Source: an uncultured Clostridia bacterium (GTDB lineage: Bacteria; Bacillota; Clostridia; TANB77; CAG-508). Taken from it: 27,280 nt of DNA. The position numbers and the translations under genes were made by a program. Below are positions 8,266-15,823 of this stretch, piece by piece (the stretch's first letter is position 1; the number at the start of each line of letters is the position of its first letter). The notes under the pieces were generated by a model. That model was given only the letters and a program-made list of their open reading frames with translations. It was not told the DNA's origin and ran no database searches. The stretch covers positions 1-27,280 of the forward strand of contig CATJZH010000115.1 in the NCBI GenBank assembly GCA_949746285.1, written 5' to 3'.

Positions 8266-9300
8266 ATGATAAGATTTGAATGTGACTATTTAGAAGGAGC
8301 ATGTCCAGAAATAATAAAAAAATTTGAAGAAACAAATTTAGTTCAAACACAAGGATATAGTGAAGATGAATATTGTGATTTAGCAAGAGAAAAAATAAAA
8401 AGAATATGTAAAACTCCAAATGCAGAAGTGCAATTTTTAGTTGGAGGAACTCAAACTAATATGACAGTAATAGCTTCTATATTAAAACCATATCAAGGAG
8501 TTATAAGTCCAGAAGCAGGACATATAAATGTACATGAAACAGGAGCAATAGAGTCAACAGGTCATAAAGTGCTAGTTATAAATACAAAAGATGGTAAACT
8601 AAGAGATATAGATATAAAGGAAATATATGAAAGATACTATGATGATGAAAATCGTCAACATGTAGTACAACCAGGAATGGTATATATATCATATCCAACT
8701 GAAAATGGATTAATTTATAGTAAAGAAGAATTACAAAATTTATATAAAACTTGCAAAGAATGTAAATTACCACTTTATATTGATGGTGCAAGATTAGGAT
8801 ATGGATTAATGTCAGAAAAAAGTGACATGGATATTTCAGATATAGCTAGAAATTGTGATGTTTTTTATATAGGTGGAACTAAAGTAGGTGCATTATTTGG
8901 AGAAGCAGTTGTTATTACAAATGAAAATCTTCAAGAAAACTTTAGATACTATATGAAACAAGGAGGTGCAATGCTAGCAAAAGGAAGACTTTTGGGAATA
9001 CAATTTGATGTGCTATTTGAAAATAATTTGTATTTTGATATATCAAAACATGCAATTAATATGGCAATGAAAATAAAAAAAGCATTTACTGACAAAGGGT
9101 ATCAGTTTTTATTTGATTCATATACTAACCAACAATTTCCAATAATATCAAACAAAGAATTAAAAAAACTATCGGATAAATATTCATTTTCATTATGGGA
9201 AAAAGTAGATGAAAATAATAGTGTAGCCAGATTTTGCACAAGTTGGGCAACTAAAGAAGAGAATGTCAACAAATTAATAAAAGATATAAAAGAATTATAA
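8266..9300 (+). CDS. Threonine aldolase-like (beta-eliminating lyase) PLP enzyme
   Basis: A 344-residue fold-type I PLP enzyme. Landmarks: the FLVGGTQTNM substrate/cofactor loop near 62-71, PEAGHINVHETGAIE near 83-97, the PLP-pyridine aspartate in YIDGARLGYG (Asp173), and the Schiff-base lysine in GGTKVGAL (Lys206). This order and length match low-specificity L-threonine aldolases (LtaE type, PF01212). It probably cleaves L-threonine or L-allo-threonine to glycine and acetaldehyde, but the wider family includes related amino acid lyases and the exact substrate cannot be fixed here. RBS AAGGAG. It closes the first run of genes; about 80 bases later a new promoter begins. Confidence 0.85.
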   Translation: MIRFECDYLEGACPEIIKKFEETNLVQTQGYSEDEYCDLAREKIKRICKTPNAEVQFLVGGTQTNMTVIASILKPYQGVISPEAGHINVHETGAIESTGHKVLVINTKDGKLRDIDIKEIYERYYDDENRQHVVQPGMVYISYPTENGLIYSKEELQNLYKTCKECKLPLYIDGARLGYGLMSEKSDMDISDIARNCDVFYIGGTKVGALFGEAVVITNENLQENFRYYMKQGGAMLAKGRLLGIQFDVLFENNLYFDISKHAINMAMKIKKAFTDKGYQFLFDSYTNQQFPIISNKELKKLSDKYSFSLWEKVDENNSVARFCTSWATKEENVNKLIKDIKEL

Positions 9301-9381
9301 ATTGTGATAGCAGCATACCACGATATAAGACCATAGAGCATCAAATAATAATAAACCTATAACAATAAGAAATTATACAAG

Positions 9382-9410
9382 TTGACGTAAAATGTAAAAT
9401 TTGCTATAAT
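9382..9410 (+). promoter_or_regulatory. Consensus sigma-A type promoter for the GNAT-M20 leader
   Basis: TTGACG at 9382-9387 and TATAAT at 9405-9410 are separated by exactly 17 bases. It lies in the gap after the aldolase gene and about 28 bases before the leader ORF. One mismatch to the full consensus. Confidence 0.8.
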
Positions 9411-9437
9411 ACTAATTATAAAGAAAAGAGGTAAAAT

Positions 9438-9494
9438 ATGAAATTACAAATATTTTTAAACAACAAATTAGATCATCATCGTAGGAGCTTGTAA
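9438..9494 (+). CDS. Short leader peptide ORF of an attenuator (18 aa)
   Basis: An 18-codon ORF, MKLQIFLNNKLDHHRRSL, starts at ATG 9438 behind an AAGAGG ribosome binding site and ends with TAA at 9492-9494. Its last codons (His-His-Arg-Arg-Ser-Leu) overlap the 5' arms of two RNA stems described in the next entry. That is the arrangement expected of a leader peptide whose translation controls a downstream terminator. The Arg-Arg is encoded CGT AGG, both rare in this window. I do not recognise it as a published leader. The peptide itself need not have a function. Confidence 0.6.
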   Translation: MKLQIFLNNKLDHHRRSL

Positions 9495-9625
9495 CTATTG
9501 CATTTAAAAATGTGTAGGTACAAGCAAAAAGTGTTGTGCCTACGATAGTTTAAAAATATTTTAAATATATCTATTTAAAAGACTATATGTAGGAAAATTC
9601 TATATATAGTCTTTATTTTATTTCT
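9478..9625 (+). terminator. Leader RNA with competing hairpins and an intrinsic terminator (attenuator)
   Basis: Three copies of GTAGG (9481-9485, 9514-9518, 9589-9593) compete for one CCTAC (9539-9543). State 1: ATCGTAGG (9478-9485) pairs with CCTACGAT (9539-9546), enclosing GCTTGTA (9487-9493) with TACAAGC (9519-9525). State 2: GTAGGTACAA (9514-9523) pairs with TTGTGCCTAC (9534-9543), ten pairs with one G-U. State 3: CCTAC-ATAG (9539-9548) pairs with CTAT-GTAGG (9583-9593), which would destroy the terminator. The terminator is a 13-15 bp stem (about 9578-9592 with 9600-9614, loop 9593-9599) followed by a T-rich tract. The first two states involve the end of the leader ORF, so ribosome position should decide the fold. 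No T-box or known riboswitch core was seen. Confidence 0.65.
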
Positions 9626-9655
9626 ATTCTTTAAAAATATTATAGGAGGAAAGTT

Positions 9656-10244
9656 ATGAAAGGTAAAATTAGAGAACTTACAGATTTAGAAGATTTTAAA
9701 AAAGTATATAAGGTATTTTCTGGACCACCTTATAACGAAAAATATACAGAAGAAGAGCTGGAAGAAATTTTTAGAGAGTATAAGCAAAAAGGCATTGTTT
9801 ATGGTGCATATAGTGAAGAGAAATGTATGCGGATTAATAGCACTAGAAAGAGGAAGAAAAGAGAGTCAACCTGTTAAATTTGAAACTGATAAAGTAATGT
9901 ATTTAGCAGATGTTGCGGTACTAGATGAGTATAGAAGGATGGGACTTGGAAATCAACTTATGTTATATGGAGTTATGAAATCTAAAGAGATGGGATATGA
10001 CAAATTATATATGAGAACATTAGAAAGAGGCTCTATGTCACTTGGAATTGCGTTAAGAATTGGTTTTAAACAAATTCCAAAATTGGTTCAAAATGTTGAA
10101 ATGAAAAGAATTAATGGAAAAGTAGAAAGTATGAAAAATATATTTTTAGATATTGATTTAAATGCTTTGAAACTAAATAATTTGAAAAATGAAATTGAGA
10201 GAGTAAATCCTAGTAGAATTATTGAAAAGGAGAGATTAATATGA
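9656..10244 (+). CDS. GNAT N-acetyltransferase, interrupted by a +1 shift at CGG 9830
   Basis: With the C at 9830 ignored this is one 195-residue GNAT protein. The N-terminal half is MKGKIRELTDLEDF...YGAYSEEKCM; the rest continues in the +1 frame as GLIALERG, then the strand MYLADVAVLDEY and the acetyl-CoA pyrophosphate-binding loop RRMGLG at about 93-98. In the unshifted frame the protein stops at 9877, before the cofactor loop, and could not work. Start ATG 9656 follows a strong TAGGAGG. Its stop (TGA 10242-10244) overlaps the ATG of the M20 gene, so the two are translationally coupled. Control by a leader-peptide attenuator is typical of antibiotic-inducible genes, so a drug-modifying role is possible but not shown; the substrate is unknown. 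Confidence 0.8.
9830..9832 (+). other. In-frame CGG codon at a +1 frameshift point (site 3)
   Basis: Local codons read AAA TGT ATG CGG ATT. Skipping the C gives ATG GGA TTA ATA GCA (M G L I A), a typical GNAT central strand, and restores the acetyl-CoA site downstream. Confidence 0.7.
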
Positions 10245-11266
10245 TAGAAGCACAAGAAGTTTTAGAGAATTTAGTAAAATATAATACAGTGAAAGATAAA
10301 GAAAATAAAGGTATATTAGATTACATAGAAAATATATTGAAAACTTTAGAATTTAGAACAGAAAAAAGAGATAAATTTTTAATTATGTCCAATAGTAGTA
10401 AAACACCACTAGGTTTTTTAGGTCATACAGATACAGTTGAATTTACAGATGGATGGAAATATGATAAATTCAAATTAACAAAATCAAATGATAGATTATA
10501 CGGACTAGGAGTTTGTGATATGAAATCTGGAATAGCTGCAATTATTTCAGCAGTATCACAGATTAATTTTAAAAAATTAAATAAAGGAATAAAATTATAT
10601 TTTACATATGATGAAGAAATTGGTTTTAATGGAATAAAAGAAGTAGTAAAATATGAAAAGAATTTTCCTCAGAAAATGATAATAGGAGAACCTACAAATA
10701 ATGAAATTATAATTGGAAGTAAAGGATTATTAGAATATAAAATTTCTTTTAAAGGTAAAAAAGCTCATTCTAGTACTCCAGAAAAAGGTAAAAATGCTAT
10801 TATGAGTGCAATAAATTTTATAAATGAATTAAATGAATTTTATGAAAAGAAAATAAAATTAGATTTAAATTCAAATTTTGAAATACCATATACAACTATG
10901 AATATAGGAAAAATAAATGGAGGAAGTGCTATTAATTCAGTTCCAGAGACATGTGAGTTTTTAGTTGATTTTAGAACAATAAATAATGAAGTTGAAGAAA
11001 AGATTATAGAAAAAATAGAAAAATTGAAAAGAAAATATTCAGCAGATGTAAGAACAGTAAATTGTATTTCAGCTTTTTTTAATAAATCAGAATTATCAAA
11101 TAAAACTTCTAACTTTATTACAGAAGCAAGTTTTTTAAAAACAGATTCTATTATATTAGGAGCTGGACCAATAACAGCACATGAAGTAGATGAATATATC
11201 ACTAAAAAAAGTTTAGATATGTTAGTAGAACAATATAAGCAAATTATTAATGATATTTGTAAATAA
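10241..11266 (+). CDS. M20 family metallopeptidase/deacetylase (ArgE/DapE type)
   Basis: A 341-residue zinc hydrolase. Catalytic-domain motifs: GHTDTV with His62 and catalytic Asp64, GVCDMKSG with bridging Asp93, YDEEIG with base Glu125 and ligand Glu126, IIGEPT with Glu150, and a final TAHEVDEY with the last zinc His near 320. The middle block from about GSKGLLEYKISFKG to the GGSAINSVP segment is the dimerisation (lid) domain with the conserved HSSTP. All metal ligands are present, so it should be active as an N-acyl-amino-acid deacylase or dipeptidase. ATGA overlap with the GNAT gene means it is coupled to an acetyltransferase, so the pair may add and remove an acyl group on related substrates; that is inference. 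Confidence 0.88.
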   Translation: MIEAQEVLENLVKYNTVKDKENKGILDYIENILKTLEFRTEKRDKFLIMSNSSKTPLGFLGHTDTVEFTDGWKYDKFKLTKSNDRLYGLGVCDMKSGIAAIISAVSQINFKKLNKGIKLYFTYDEEIGFNGIKEVVKYEKNFPQKMIIGEPTNNEIIIGSKGLLEYKISFKGKKAHSSTPEKGKNAIMSAINFINELNEFYEKKIKLDLNSNFEIPYTTMNIGKINGGSAINSVPETCEFLVDFRTINNEVEEKIIEKIEKLKRKYSADVRTVNCISAFFNKSELSNKTSNFITEASFLKTDSIILGAGPITAHEVDEYITKKSLDMLVEQYKQIINDICK

Positions 11267-11270
11267 TCAA

Positions 11271-11299
11271 TTTACAATAACATAAAAAAGTGATATAAA
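11271..11299 (+). promoter_or_regulatory. Possible promoter of the metallophosphoesterase-Nudix-SDR run
   Basis: TTTACA at 11271-11276 and TATAAA at 11294-11299 with a 17-base spacer, in the 61-base gap between the M20 gene and the next gene. Each hexamer has one mismatch. Confidence 0.45.
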
Positions 11300-11327
11300 T
11301 ATTAAATAAAGTAGTTGGAGGTAACCA

Positions 11328-12089
11328 GTGGAGAAAATAGCGATTATATCGGATATACATGGTAATATAACAGCATTAAAAACAGTACTTGAAGATATAA
11401 GCAAAAGAGGTATAACAAGAATATTTTGTGCAGGAGATTTAGTTTTACGTGGTTCATCTCCATGTGAAGTAGTAGATATTGTAAAACAAAAATGCGAAAT
11501 AATAGTAAAAGGTAATGCAGATGAAGGCGCAATAAATGGTAATACATTACATAAAATATGGCATAGAGAAAAATTAGGAAAAGAAAGACTAGAATTTTTA
11601 GAAAATCTTCCTATGTATTATGATTTTTATATGAGTGGTAGCTTAATTAGAATGTTTCATGCTTCAAAAAATGATACAAATTTTAGAGTTTTAGATTTTG
11701 CAAGTGTAGAAGAAAAAATGAAACTATTTGAGGATGAAAACGGAATATCGCCAGATATTGTATTATATGGAGACATACATATTCAATATATGCAGAAATT
11801 TTATAATAAAACTTTAGTAAATGTAGGTAGTGTAGGTAATGTAGTTGAAAATTTAAATCATGATGAAACTATAAAAGATATGTCTGAAACTTTGCAAGCT
11901 TATTATACAATACTAGAAGGAGAATATAGTAGTAGACAAAGGAGCTCACTTTCTATACAATTTATAAGAGTTCCATATGATATAAATCAAGAAATTGAAA
12001 TAGCGAAAAAGAATAATTGTGCAAGTTTAGAAAATTATATATTAGAATTAACAACAGGAATGTATAGAAAAAACAAAAAGGGGCATTAA
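11328..12089 (+). CDS. YfcE-like calcineurin-fold metallophosphoesterase (GTG start)
   Basis: A 253-residue protein starting at GTG 11328, eight bases behind GGAGG. Metal motifs are SDIHGN at residues 8-13, CAGDLVLRG near 36-44, KGNADE near 67-72 and a late His region near MFHASKND. The last family motif, normally GHTH, reads GDIH here (LYGDIHIQ), so one expected histidine is replaced by aspartate. The closing VNVGSVGN matches the usual NPGSVG turn. Members hydrolyse phosphodiesters or phosphomonoesters (YfcE/ApaH-like, PF12850). Altered metal coordination is possible. It is followed four bases later by a Nudix gene, so the two are probably co-translated. Confidence 0.82.
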   Translation: MEKIAIISDIHGNITALKTVLEDISKRGITRIFCAGDLVLRGSSPCEVVDIVKQKCEIIVKGNADEGAINGNTLHKIWHREKLGKERLEFLENLPMYYDFYMSGSLIRMFHASKNDTNFRVLDFASVEEKMKLFEDENGISPDIVLYGDIHIQYMQKFYNKTLVNVGSVGNVVENLNHDETIKDMSETLQAYYTILEGEYSSRQRSSLSIQFIRVPYDINQEIEIAKKNNCASLENYILELTTGMYRKNKKGH

Positions 12090-12093
12090 AATT

Positions 12094-12540
12094 ATGAAAT
12101 ATATAGGAGAAAAATTAGAAGGTAAAGAATATAAAGAAAGAAGAACAGCTTGTGGTTTAATATTTAATGAAAAAGGAGAAACAGCAGTTGCATATATAAA
12201 AAAACATAATATGTATAATTTAATAGGTGGTAAAATAGAAGAAAATGAAGATTCAAAACAAGCGTTAATAAGAGAAAGCAAAGAAGAAATAGGATATTCT
12301 TTAAAAGATATAGAATATATTGATAGTTTAGGTTGCTACTATTATTTTGAACTTATGGATAAATATGAATTAGCAGTAATGGATTTTTATAAAGCTAAAA
12401 TAGGAGAAAAAGTTTGTAAACCAATAGAAGAAGATCACGAACTAGTATGGGTAAAACCAGAAAAAATAGCTGATAAAATGTATTTTGAATATCATAGATA
12501 TTTGTTAGAAAAGTATTTAGAAAGAGAAGAGGAACGTTAA
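12094..12540 (+). CDS. Nudix hydrolase
   Basis: A 148-residue Nudix protein. The box is GGKIEENED...RESKEEIGY at residues 45-68 and contains all the canonical acidic residues (E-x7-R-E-x2-E-E-x-G). The N-terminal strand TACGLIFNEKGE and the C-terminal strand ELVWVKPEKI complete a compact single-domain fold of the MutT/ADP-ribose pyrophosphatase size class. A cytoplasmic nucleoside-diphosphate-X hydrolase is expected; substrate unknown. It starts four bases after the metallophosphoesterase stop and ends one base before the SDR start, so it lies inside a tight operon. Confidence 0.88.
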   Translation: MKYIGEKLEGKEYKERRTACGLIFNEKGETAVAYIKKHNMYNLIGGKIEENEDSKQALIRESKEEIGYSLKDIEYIDSLGCYYYFELMDKYELAVMDFYKAKIGEKVCKPIEEDHELVWVKPEKIADKMYFEYHRYLLEKYLEREEER

Positions 12541-12541
12541 A

Positions 12542-13213
12542 ATGAAAAATATAATATTAACAGGTGCTAGTGATGGATTAGGTAAAGAATTTGGAGAATT
12601 ATGCGTAGAAAATAACATTAATATAATTGCTATTTGTAGAACGAGACCTAATTATAAATGTGATTTTATAGAAACAGATTTGTCAGATGATACTTCTATA
12701 AAAAATGCTTGCAACAGAATCAAAGAAAAGTATAATAATTTTGATGTTTTGATAAATTGTGCAGGAGTTCCAGGAATACAGAAATTAGAAGAATTAACAT
12801 ATGAATGTTTAGAAAATTTAATAAAAATAAATACTATAGCACCGTGCTTTATAGCAGCAAGTTTAATGAAGTTAATAAAAAGAAATGAAGCAGATATTAT
12901 AAATGTTGGCTCAACAGTTGGTTTAAAACAAGGATATAAAGATCAATTAGCATATACTACATCTAAATGGGCGATAAGAGGAAGTAGTTATAATTTGCAA
13001 CTTGAATTAAAAAATTACAATTGCAGAGTAATACAGTTTAATGTTGGCGGTATGAATACTAAAATGCATGAAAAATACAATGGAACTAAAATAGAAAATC
13101 CAAATGAATGGATGAATCCAAAAGATATAGCTAAATTTATGTTAAATATATTAAATTTACCAAAAAATATAGAAGTTAGTGAAATTACTATAAATAGAAA
13201 ATATTGTAAATAA
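12542..13213 (+). CDS. Short-chain dehydrogenase/reductase (SDR)
   Basis: A 223-residue classical SDR. The cofactor-binding motif is TGASDGLG (residues 7-14), the NCAG motif is at about 72-75, and the catalytic triad is Ser124 in NVGSTVG with Tyr138 and Lys142 in YTTSK. An Arg in CRTRPNY after the second strand suggests an NADP(H) preference, which is weak evidence. It should catalyse an NAD(P)-dependent alcohol/carbonyl or epimerase-type reaction. It begins two bases after the upstream Nudix stop; its RBS lies within that gene's end (GAGGAA). Substrate not deducible. Confidence 0.88.
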   Translation: MKNIILTGASDGLGKEFGELCVENNINIIAICRTRPNYKCDFIETDLSDDTSIKNACNRIKEKYNNFDVLINCAGVPGIQKLEELTYECLENLIKINTIAPCFIAASLMKLIKRNEADIINVGSTVGLKQGYKDQLAYTTSKWAIRGSSYNLQLELKNYNCRVIQFNVGGMNTKMHEKYNGTKIENPNEWMNPKDIAKFMLNILNLPKNIEVSEITINRKYCK

Positions 13214-13223
13214 GGAGGAAAGA

Positions 13224-13667
13224 ATGAGAGTTATAGCAGGATGTGTAATAATAAAAGATGATAAAATATTAATGGTAAAAGAGGGAAAAGAATCTTGTTA
13301 TGGACAGTGGAATTATCCAGCAGGTCATGTAGAAGATTTTGAAAAAATATCAGAAGGAGCTTTAAGAGAAACTTTTGAAGAAACAGGATGTAAGGTTAAG
13401 CTTACAGGATTATTACCCATAATTAGTATTGATTATAAAAATGAATCACATCTTTTAATAAGGTTTACAGCGGAAATGGTTGAAGAAAATATATCATATG
13501 ATGGAGATGAAATTTTAGATGTTAAATGGATAAAAATGGACGAAATAAAGAATATGAAGGAAGAGGAGTTAAGAGGTTATGAAACTGCTATAAAAACTGT
13601 TCGAGATATTGAAAATAAAAATACATATCCAGTAGAAGTTTTCGATAATAATAAATATTCTAGTTAG
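13224..13667 (+). CDS. Nudix hydrolase, MutT-like (paralogue of the gene at 23632)
   Basis: A 147-residue Nudix protein with AGCVIIKDDKILMVKEG as the first strands, then CYGQWNYPAGHVE and a canonical box ending RETFEETG (residues 34-55). The whole protein aligns with the product of 23632-24078: the first 60 residues are close, both have KVKLTG and DEIKNM, and both end in a VFD-N-x-Y segment. They are clearly paralogues with perhaps half identical residues by eye. Expected to hydrolyse a nucleotide or nucleotide-sugar phosphoanhydride in the cytoplasm. RBS AAGGAGG, ten bases after the SDR stop; last gene before an independent unit. Confidence 0.88.
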   Translation: MRVIAGCVIIKDDKILMVKEGKESCYGQWNYPAGHVEDFEKISEGALRETFEETGCKVKLTGLLPIISIDYKNESHLLIRFTAEMVEENISYDGDEILDVKWIKMDEIKNMKEEELRGYETAIKTVRDIENKNTYPVEVFDNNKYSS

Positions 13668-13684
13668 TAGTAATGAGAAAAGCA

Positions 13685-13713
13685 TTGACCAAATTATGTA
13701 AACATGATACAAT
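13685..13713 (+). promoter_or_regulatory. Promoter of the 92-aa orphan gene
   Basis: TTGACC at 13685-13690 and TACAAT at 13708-13713, spacer 17 bases, just after the Nudix stop and 57 bases before the orphan gene. Each hexamer has one mismatch to consensus. Confidence 0.7.
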
Positions 13714-13769
13714 ATAAAAGATGTTATTTTATAAAATATTTTCAAATAAATTTGGAGGTAAATACAGGC

Positions 13770-14048
13770 ATGAGGAATATTAACAATTATGAGAGAGCAA
13801 TTAAAAGATTTTTGGGGAGGCAGTCAAAACAGGCACCAAAATTGTCGAAGTTTGAATATTCGAGAACGACTACAACACGGGTATATTATAAGGGGAGTAT
13901 AATTCTTTTTCCAGGTGGGAGAAATTATGATGTAACTTTCCAAGTGAAAAAGAAAGACTTAAAAGTCGAACTATGCGACAAGGGACAGAAACAAATTGTA
14001 ACGGATTTGTATCTTCCATTATTTGCAAGAGATATGGCTAAAATTTGA
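13770..14048 (+). CDS. Hypothetical 92-aa basic protein with foreign codon use
   Basis: I do not recognise this protein. The start at ATG 13770 is preferred over the in-frame ATG at 13704 because it follows TTGGAGG. The product is basic at its N-terminus (YERAIKRFLGRQSKQ), then beta-rich (TTTTRVYYKGSIILFPGG), with one cysteine. Codon use differs from its neighbours: AAG, TTG, GGG, ACG, TCG and one in-frame CGG (13878-13880) are frequent here and rare elsewhere. It has its own promoter and a strong hairpin after it, so it is a self-contained unit inserted between Nudix genes. Recent acquisition, for example from a conjugative element, is plausible but unproven. Confidence 0.6.
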   Translation: MRNINNYERAIKRFLGRQSKQAPKLSKFEYSRTTTTRVYYKGSIILFPGGRNYDVTFQVKKKDLKVELCDKGQKQIVTDLYLPLFARDMAKI

Positions 14049-14060
14049 ATTAAACATTAG

Positions 14061-14095
14061 TGTAATGCCCTGTCAATAAATGTCAGGGCATTACA
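14061..14095 (+). terminator. Strong hairpin closing the orphan-gene unit
   Basis: A perfect 12-bp stem, TGTAATGCCCTG (14061-14072) with CAGGGCATTACA (14084-14095), loop of 11 bases. No clear T tract follows, so terminator function is probable from position rather than proven. It starts 12 bases after the stop codon. Confidence 0.6.
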
Positions 14096-14171
14096 TAATA
14101 ATACTTGAAAAAATAAAATTATATTGTATAATAAGCAAAAGAAGTTTATATATTTTAGATGGAGAAAAAAT

Positions 14172-14690
14172 ATGGAATTATTTAAAGAAGAAATAAAAGA
14201 TATGAAAACATTAAAAGAATTTGTAAAAAATAAAGAAGAAATTTTAGATGATTATGAAGTTGCAGTAATTGTATATGCTTTTGATAAGGATAATAAAATA
14301 ATTTTTCAAAGAAGAGGACCAGGATGTAGGGACGAAGTTTTAAAATTAGAGACAATAGGTGGAAGAGTTAAAGAGAGTGATATAGATTTTAAATCTGCAT
14401 TAAACAGAGAAATTGTAGAAGAAGTTGGAACAGATGCAAATATAGAAATAGAAGAATTTATCACAGCAACATATGCTAAAACTTTTGATGTTAGATATAA
14501 TAAAGAACAAGCTTGGATATATGTAGTATATAAGGGAAGTCTGAAAAGTGGAGAACTAAAAATAAAAGAGCCTAATAAGTGTTTAGGATATGAAAGATAT
14601 AAAATAGGAGAAGTAAATTTAGAAGATTTAAGCAAAGGGGCTATAGAACTATATAAAATTGTAAGTGAAAAATATAGTTATTTAAAATAG
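14172..14690 (+). CDS. Nudix hydrolase with a lengthened Nudix box
   Basis: The start is set at ATG 14172, which follows GATGGAGAAAAAAT; the upstream in-frame ATG at 14124 has no RBS. The 172-residue protein has a helical N-terminal 27 residues, then AVIVYAFDKDNKIIFQRRGPG and a box from GGRVKESD to LNREIVEEVG (residues 63-86). Compared with the canonical spacing there is one extra residue between the Gly pair and RE, and the usual first Glu is displaced. The catalytic REIVEEVG helix is intact. A slightly altered metal site or substrate is possible. It precedes the P-loop kinase-like gene by nine bases. Confidence 0.8.
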   Translation: MELFKEEIKDMKTLKEFVKNKEEILDDYEVAVIVYAFDKDNKIIFQRRGPGCRDEVLKLETIGGRVKESDIDFKSALNREIVEEVGTDANIEIEEFITATYAKTFDVRYNKEQAWIYVVYKGSLKSGELKIKEPNKCLGYERYKIGEVNLEDLSKGAIELYKIVSEKYSYLK

Positions 14691-14699
14691 GGGTCAAAT

Positions 14700-15260
14700 A
14701 TGTTAATAGGTATTGCAGGAGTTACAGGTGTAGGAAAATCATATTATAAGAATAAACTTGTAGATGAGTTAAATTTTGAAAAAGTAAAGATTATAACTAA
14801 TAGAGAAATAAGATATGGTGAAGTAAATAGTGAAGATAAAATATTTTTAAACAAAATAGAAATACAAGAATTGAGAGATTCAGGAAAGCTTGCATATGAA
14901 TTTGAATTCTTAGGAAATACATATGCTTATACTAAAGAAGAAATTTTTTCAAATAAAAATATGGTTTTTGAAATGCATTATTCTTGTATACAAGATTTTA
15001 AAAGAATTTGTCCAAATTTAAAAGTAATCTATTTATTACCAAAAGATATAGAAATTTGTATATCAAAGTTAAAAGATAGAAATTTAAAATCAGAAGTAGA
15101 AAAGGCAAGAATTTTAGAGATAAAAGAACATTATAATAAAATAACGACAGATGAAAAACTTAAGAATATGTTTGATTATATTGTATATAACAATTATGAT
15201 AAAGAAACTGATGAAAAAATATTAAATATAGTAAAAATGATTAAAGAGGTGAAACAATGA
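14700..15260 (+). CDS. P-loop nucleotide/guanylate kinase-like protein
   Basis: A 186-residue protein starting MLIGIAGVTGVGKSYY, with Walker A GVTGVGKS at residues 7-14. TNREIRYGE near 34-42 resembles the guanylate-kinase TTR-x-x-R-x-G-E GMP-binding loop, and VIYLLPKDIEICISKLKDRN resembles its later helix with lid arginines. It is therefore a guanylate-kinase-like NMP kinase paralogue rather than a confirmed Gmk, since the binding loop and lid are not fully canonical. Expected to transfer phosphate from ATP to a nucleotide-like acceptor. Its TGA overlaps the ATG of the next gene (ATGA). Confidence 0.78.
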   Translation: MLIGIAGVTGVGKSYYKNKLVDELNFEKVKIITNREIRYGEVNSEDKIFLNKIEIQELRDSGKLAYEFEFLGNTYAYTKEEIFSNKNMVFEMHYSCIQDFKRICPNLKVIYLLPKDIEICISKLKDRNLKSEVEKARILEIKEHYNKITTDEKLKNMFDYIVYNNYDKETDEKILNIVKMIKEVKQ

Positions 15261-15823
15261 AATATTTTAAGAAGTTAGTTGGAGAAAATATATATCTATC
15301 TCCCTTAAATGTAGAAGATGCAGAAATATTCACAGAATGGTTAAATGATTTTGAAATAACAGATTATATTGGAAGGAGTGGAGAAATTACAACATTAGAA
15401 AGTGAGAAAGAGTATTTAAATAAATTTTTAAATACAGATGCAAGATTCTGTATTGTAACATTAGAAGAAAACAAAATGATAGGAACTATAAGTTTAGAAC
15501 AGATAAATACTATTAGTAGGAGAGCTACATTGGGAATATTTATAGGAAATAAAGAATATAGAAACAAAGGATATGGTTCAGAAGCAATAGAATTAATATT
15601 AGATTATGGCTTTAATTATATGAATTTGAATAATATATATTTACAATTAATTGAATGTAATGATAGAGCCAAAAGATGTTATGAAAAATGTGGTTTTAAA
15701 GAGTTTGGAAGAAGACGAAAATGTGAATATGTAAATGGAAAATATTATGACAGAATATGTATGGACATATTGGCAGATGAGTATTTAGATAGAAATTACA
15801 TAAAAAATAAAAACGTAAAATAG
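15257..15823 (+). CDS. GNAT N-acetyltransferase, RimJ/RimL type
   Basis: A 188-residue GNAT protein. The N-terminal NIYLSPLNVEDAEIFTEWLND is the typical RimJ/RimL opening (L-x-P-x-x-x-x-D). The acetyl-CoA loop is YRNKGYGSEA at about residues 101-110, and the C-terminal NDRAKRCYEKCGFKEFGRRR is the conserved strand-helix of this subfamily. Members acetylate protein N-termini, aminoglycosides, spermidine or other amines; which one applies here cannot be told. It is coupled by a four-base overlap to the kinase-like gene and is the last gene before an 82-base gap. Confidence 0.88.
   Translation: MKYFKKLVGENIYLSPLNVEDAEIFTEWLNDFEITDYIGRSGEITTLESEKEYLNKFLNTDARFCIVTLEENKMIGTISLEQINTISRRATLGIFIGNKEYRNKGYGSEAIELILDYGFNYMNLNNIYLQLIECNDRAKRCYEKCGFKEFGRRRKCEYVNGKYYDRICMDILADEYLDRNYIKNKNVK

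Noticed and set aside
9438..9655. T-box riboswitch upstream of the GNAT gene
   Set aside because: No T-box core (AGGGTGG..ACC type) or specifier stem is visible, and the downstream genes are not tRNA synthetase or amino acid genes.
9795..10244. An independent GNAT starting at ATG 9795
   Set aside because: The 9795-9829 translation in this frame is not GNAT-like and has no RBS; the homologous sequence starts exactly at the CGG shift point.
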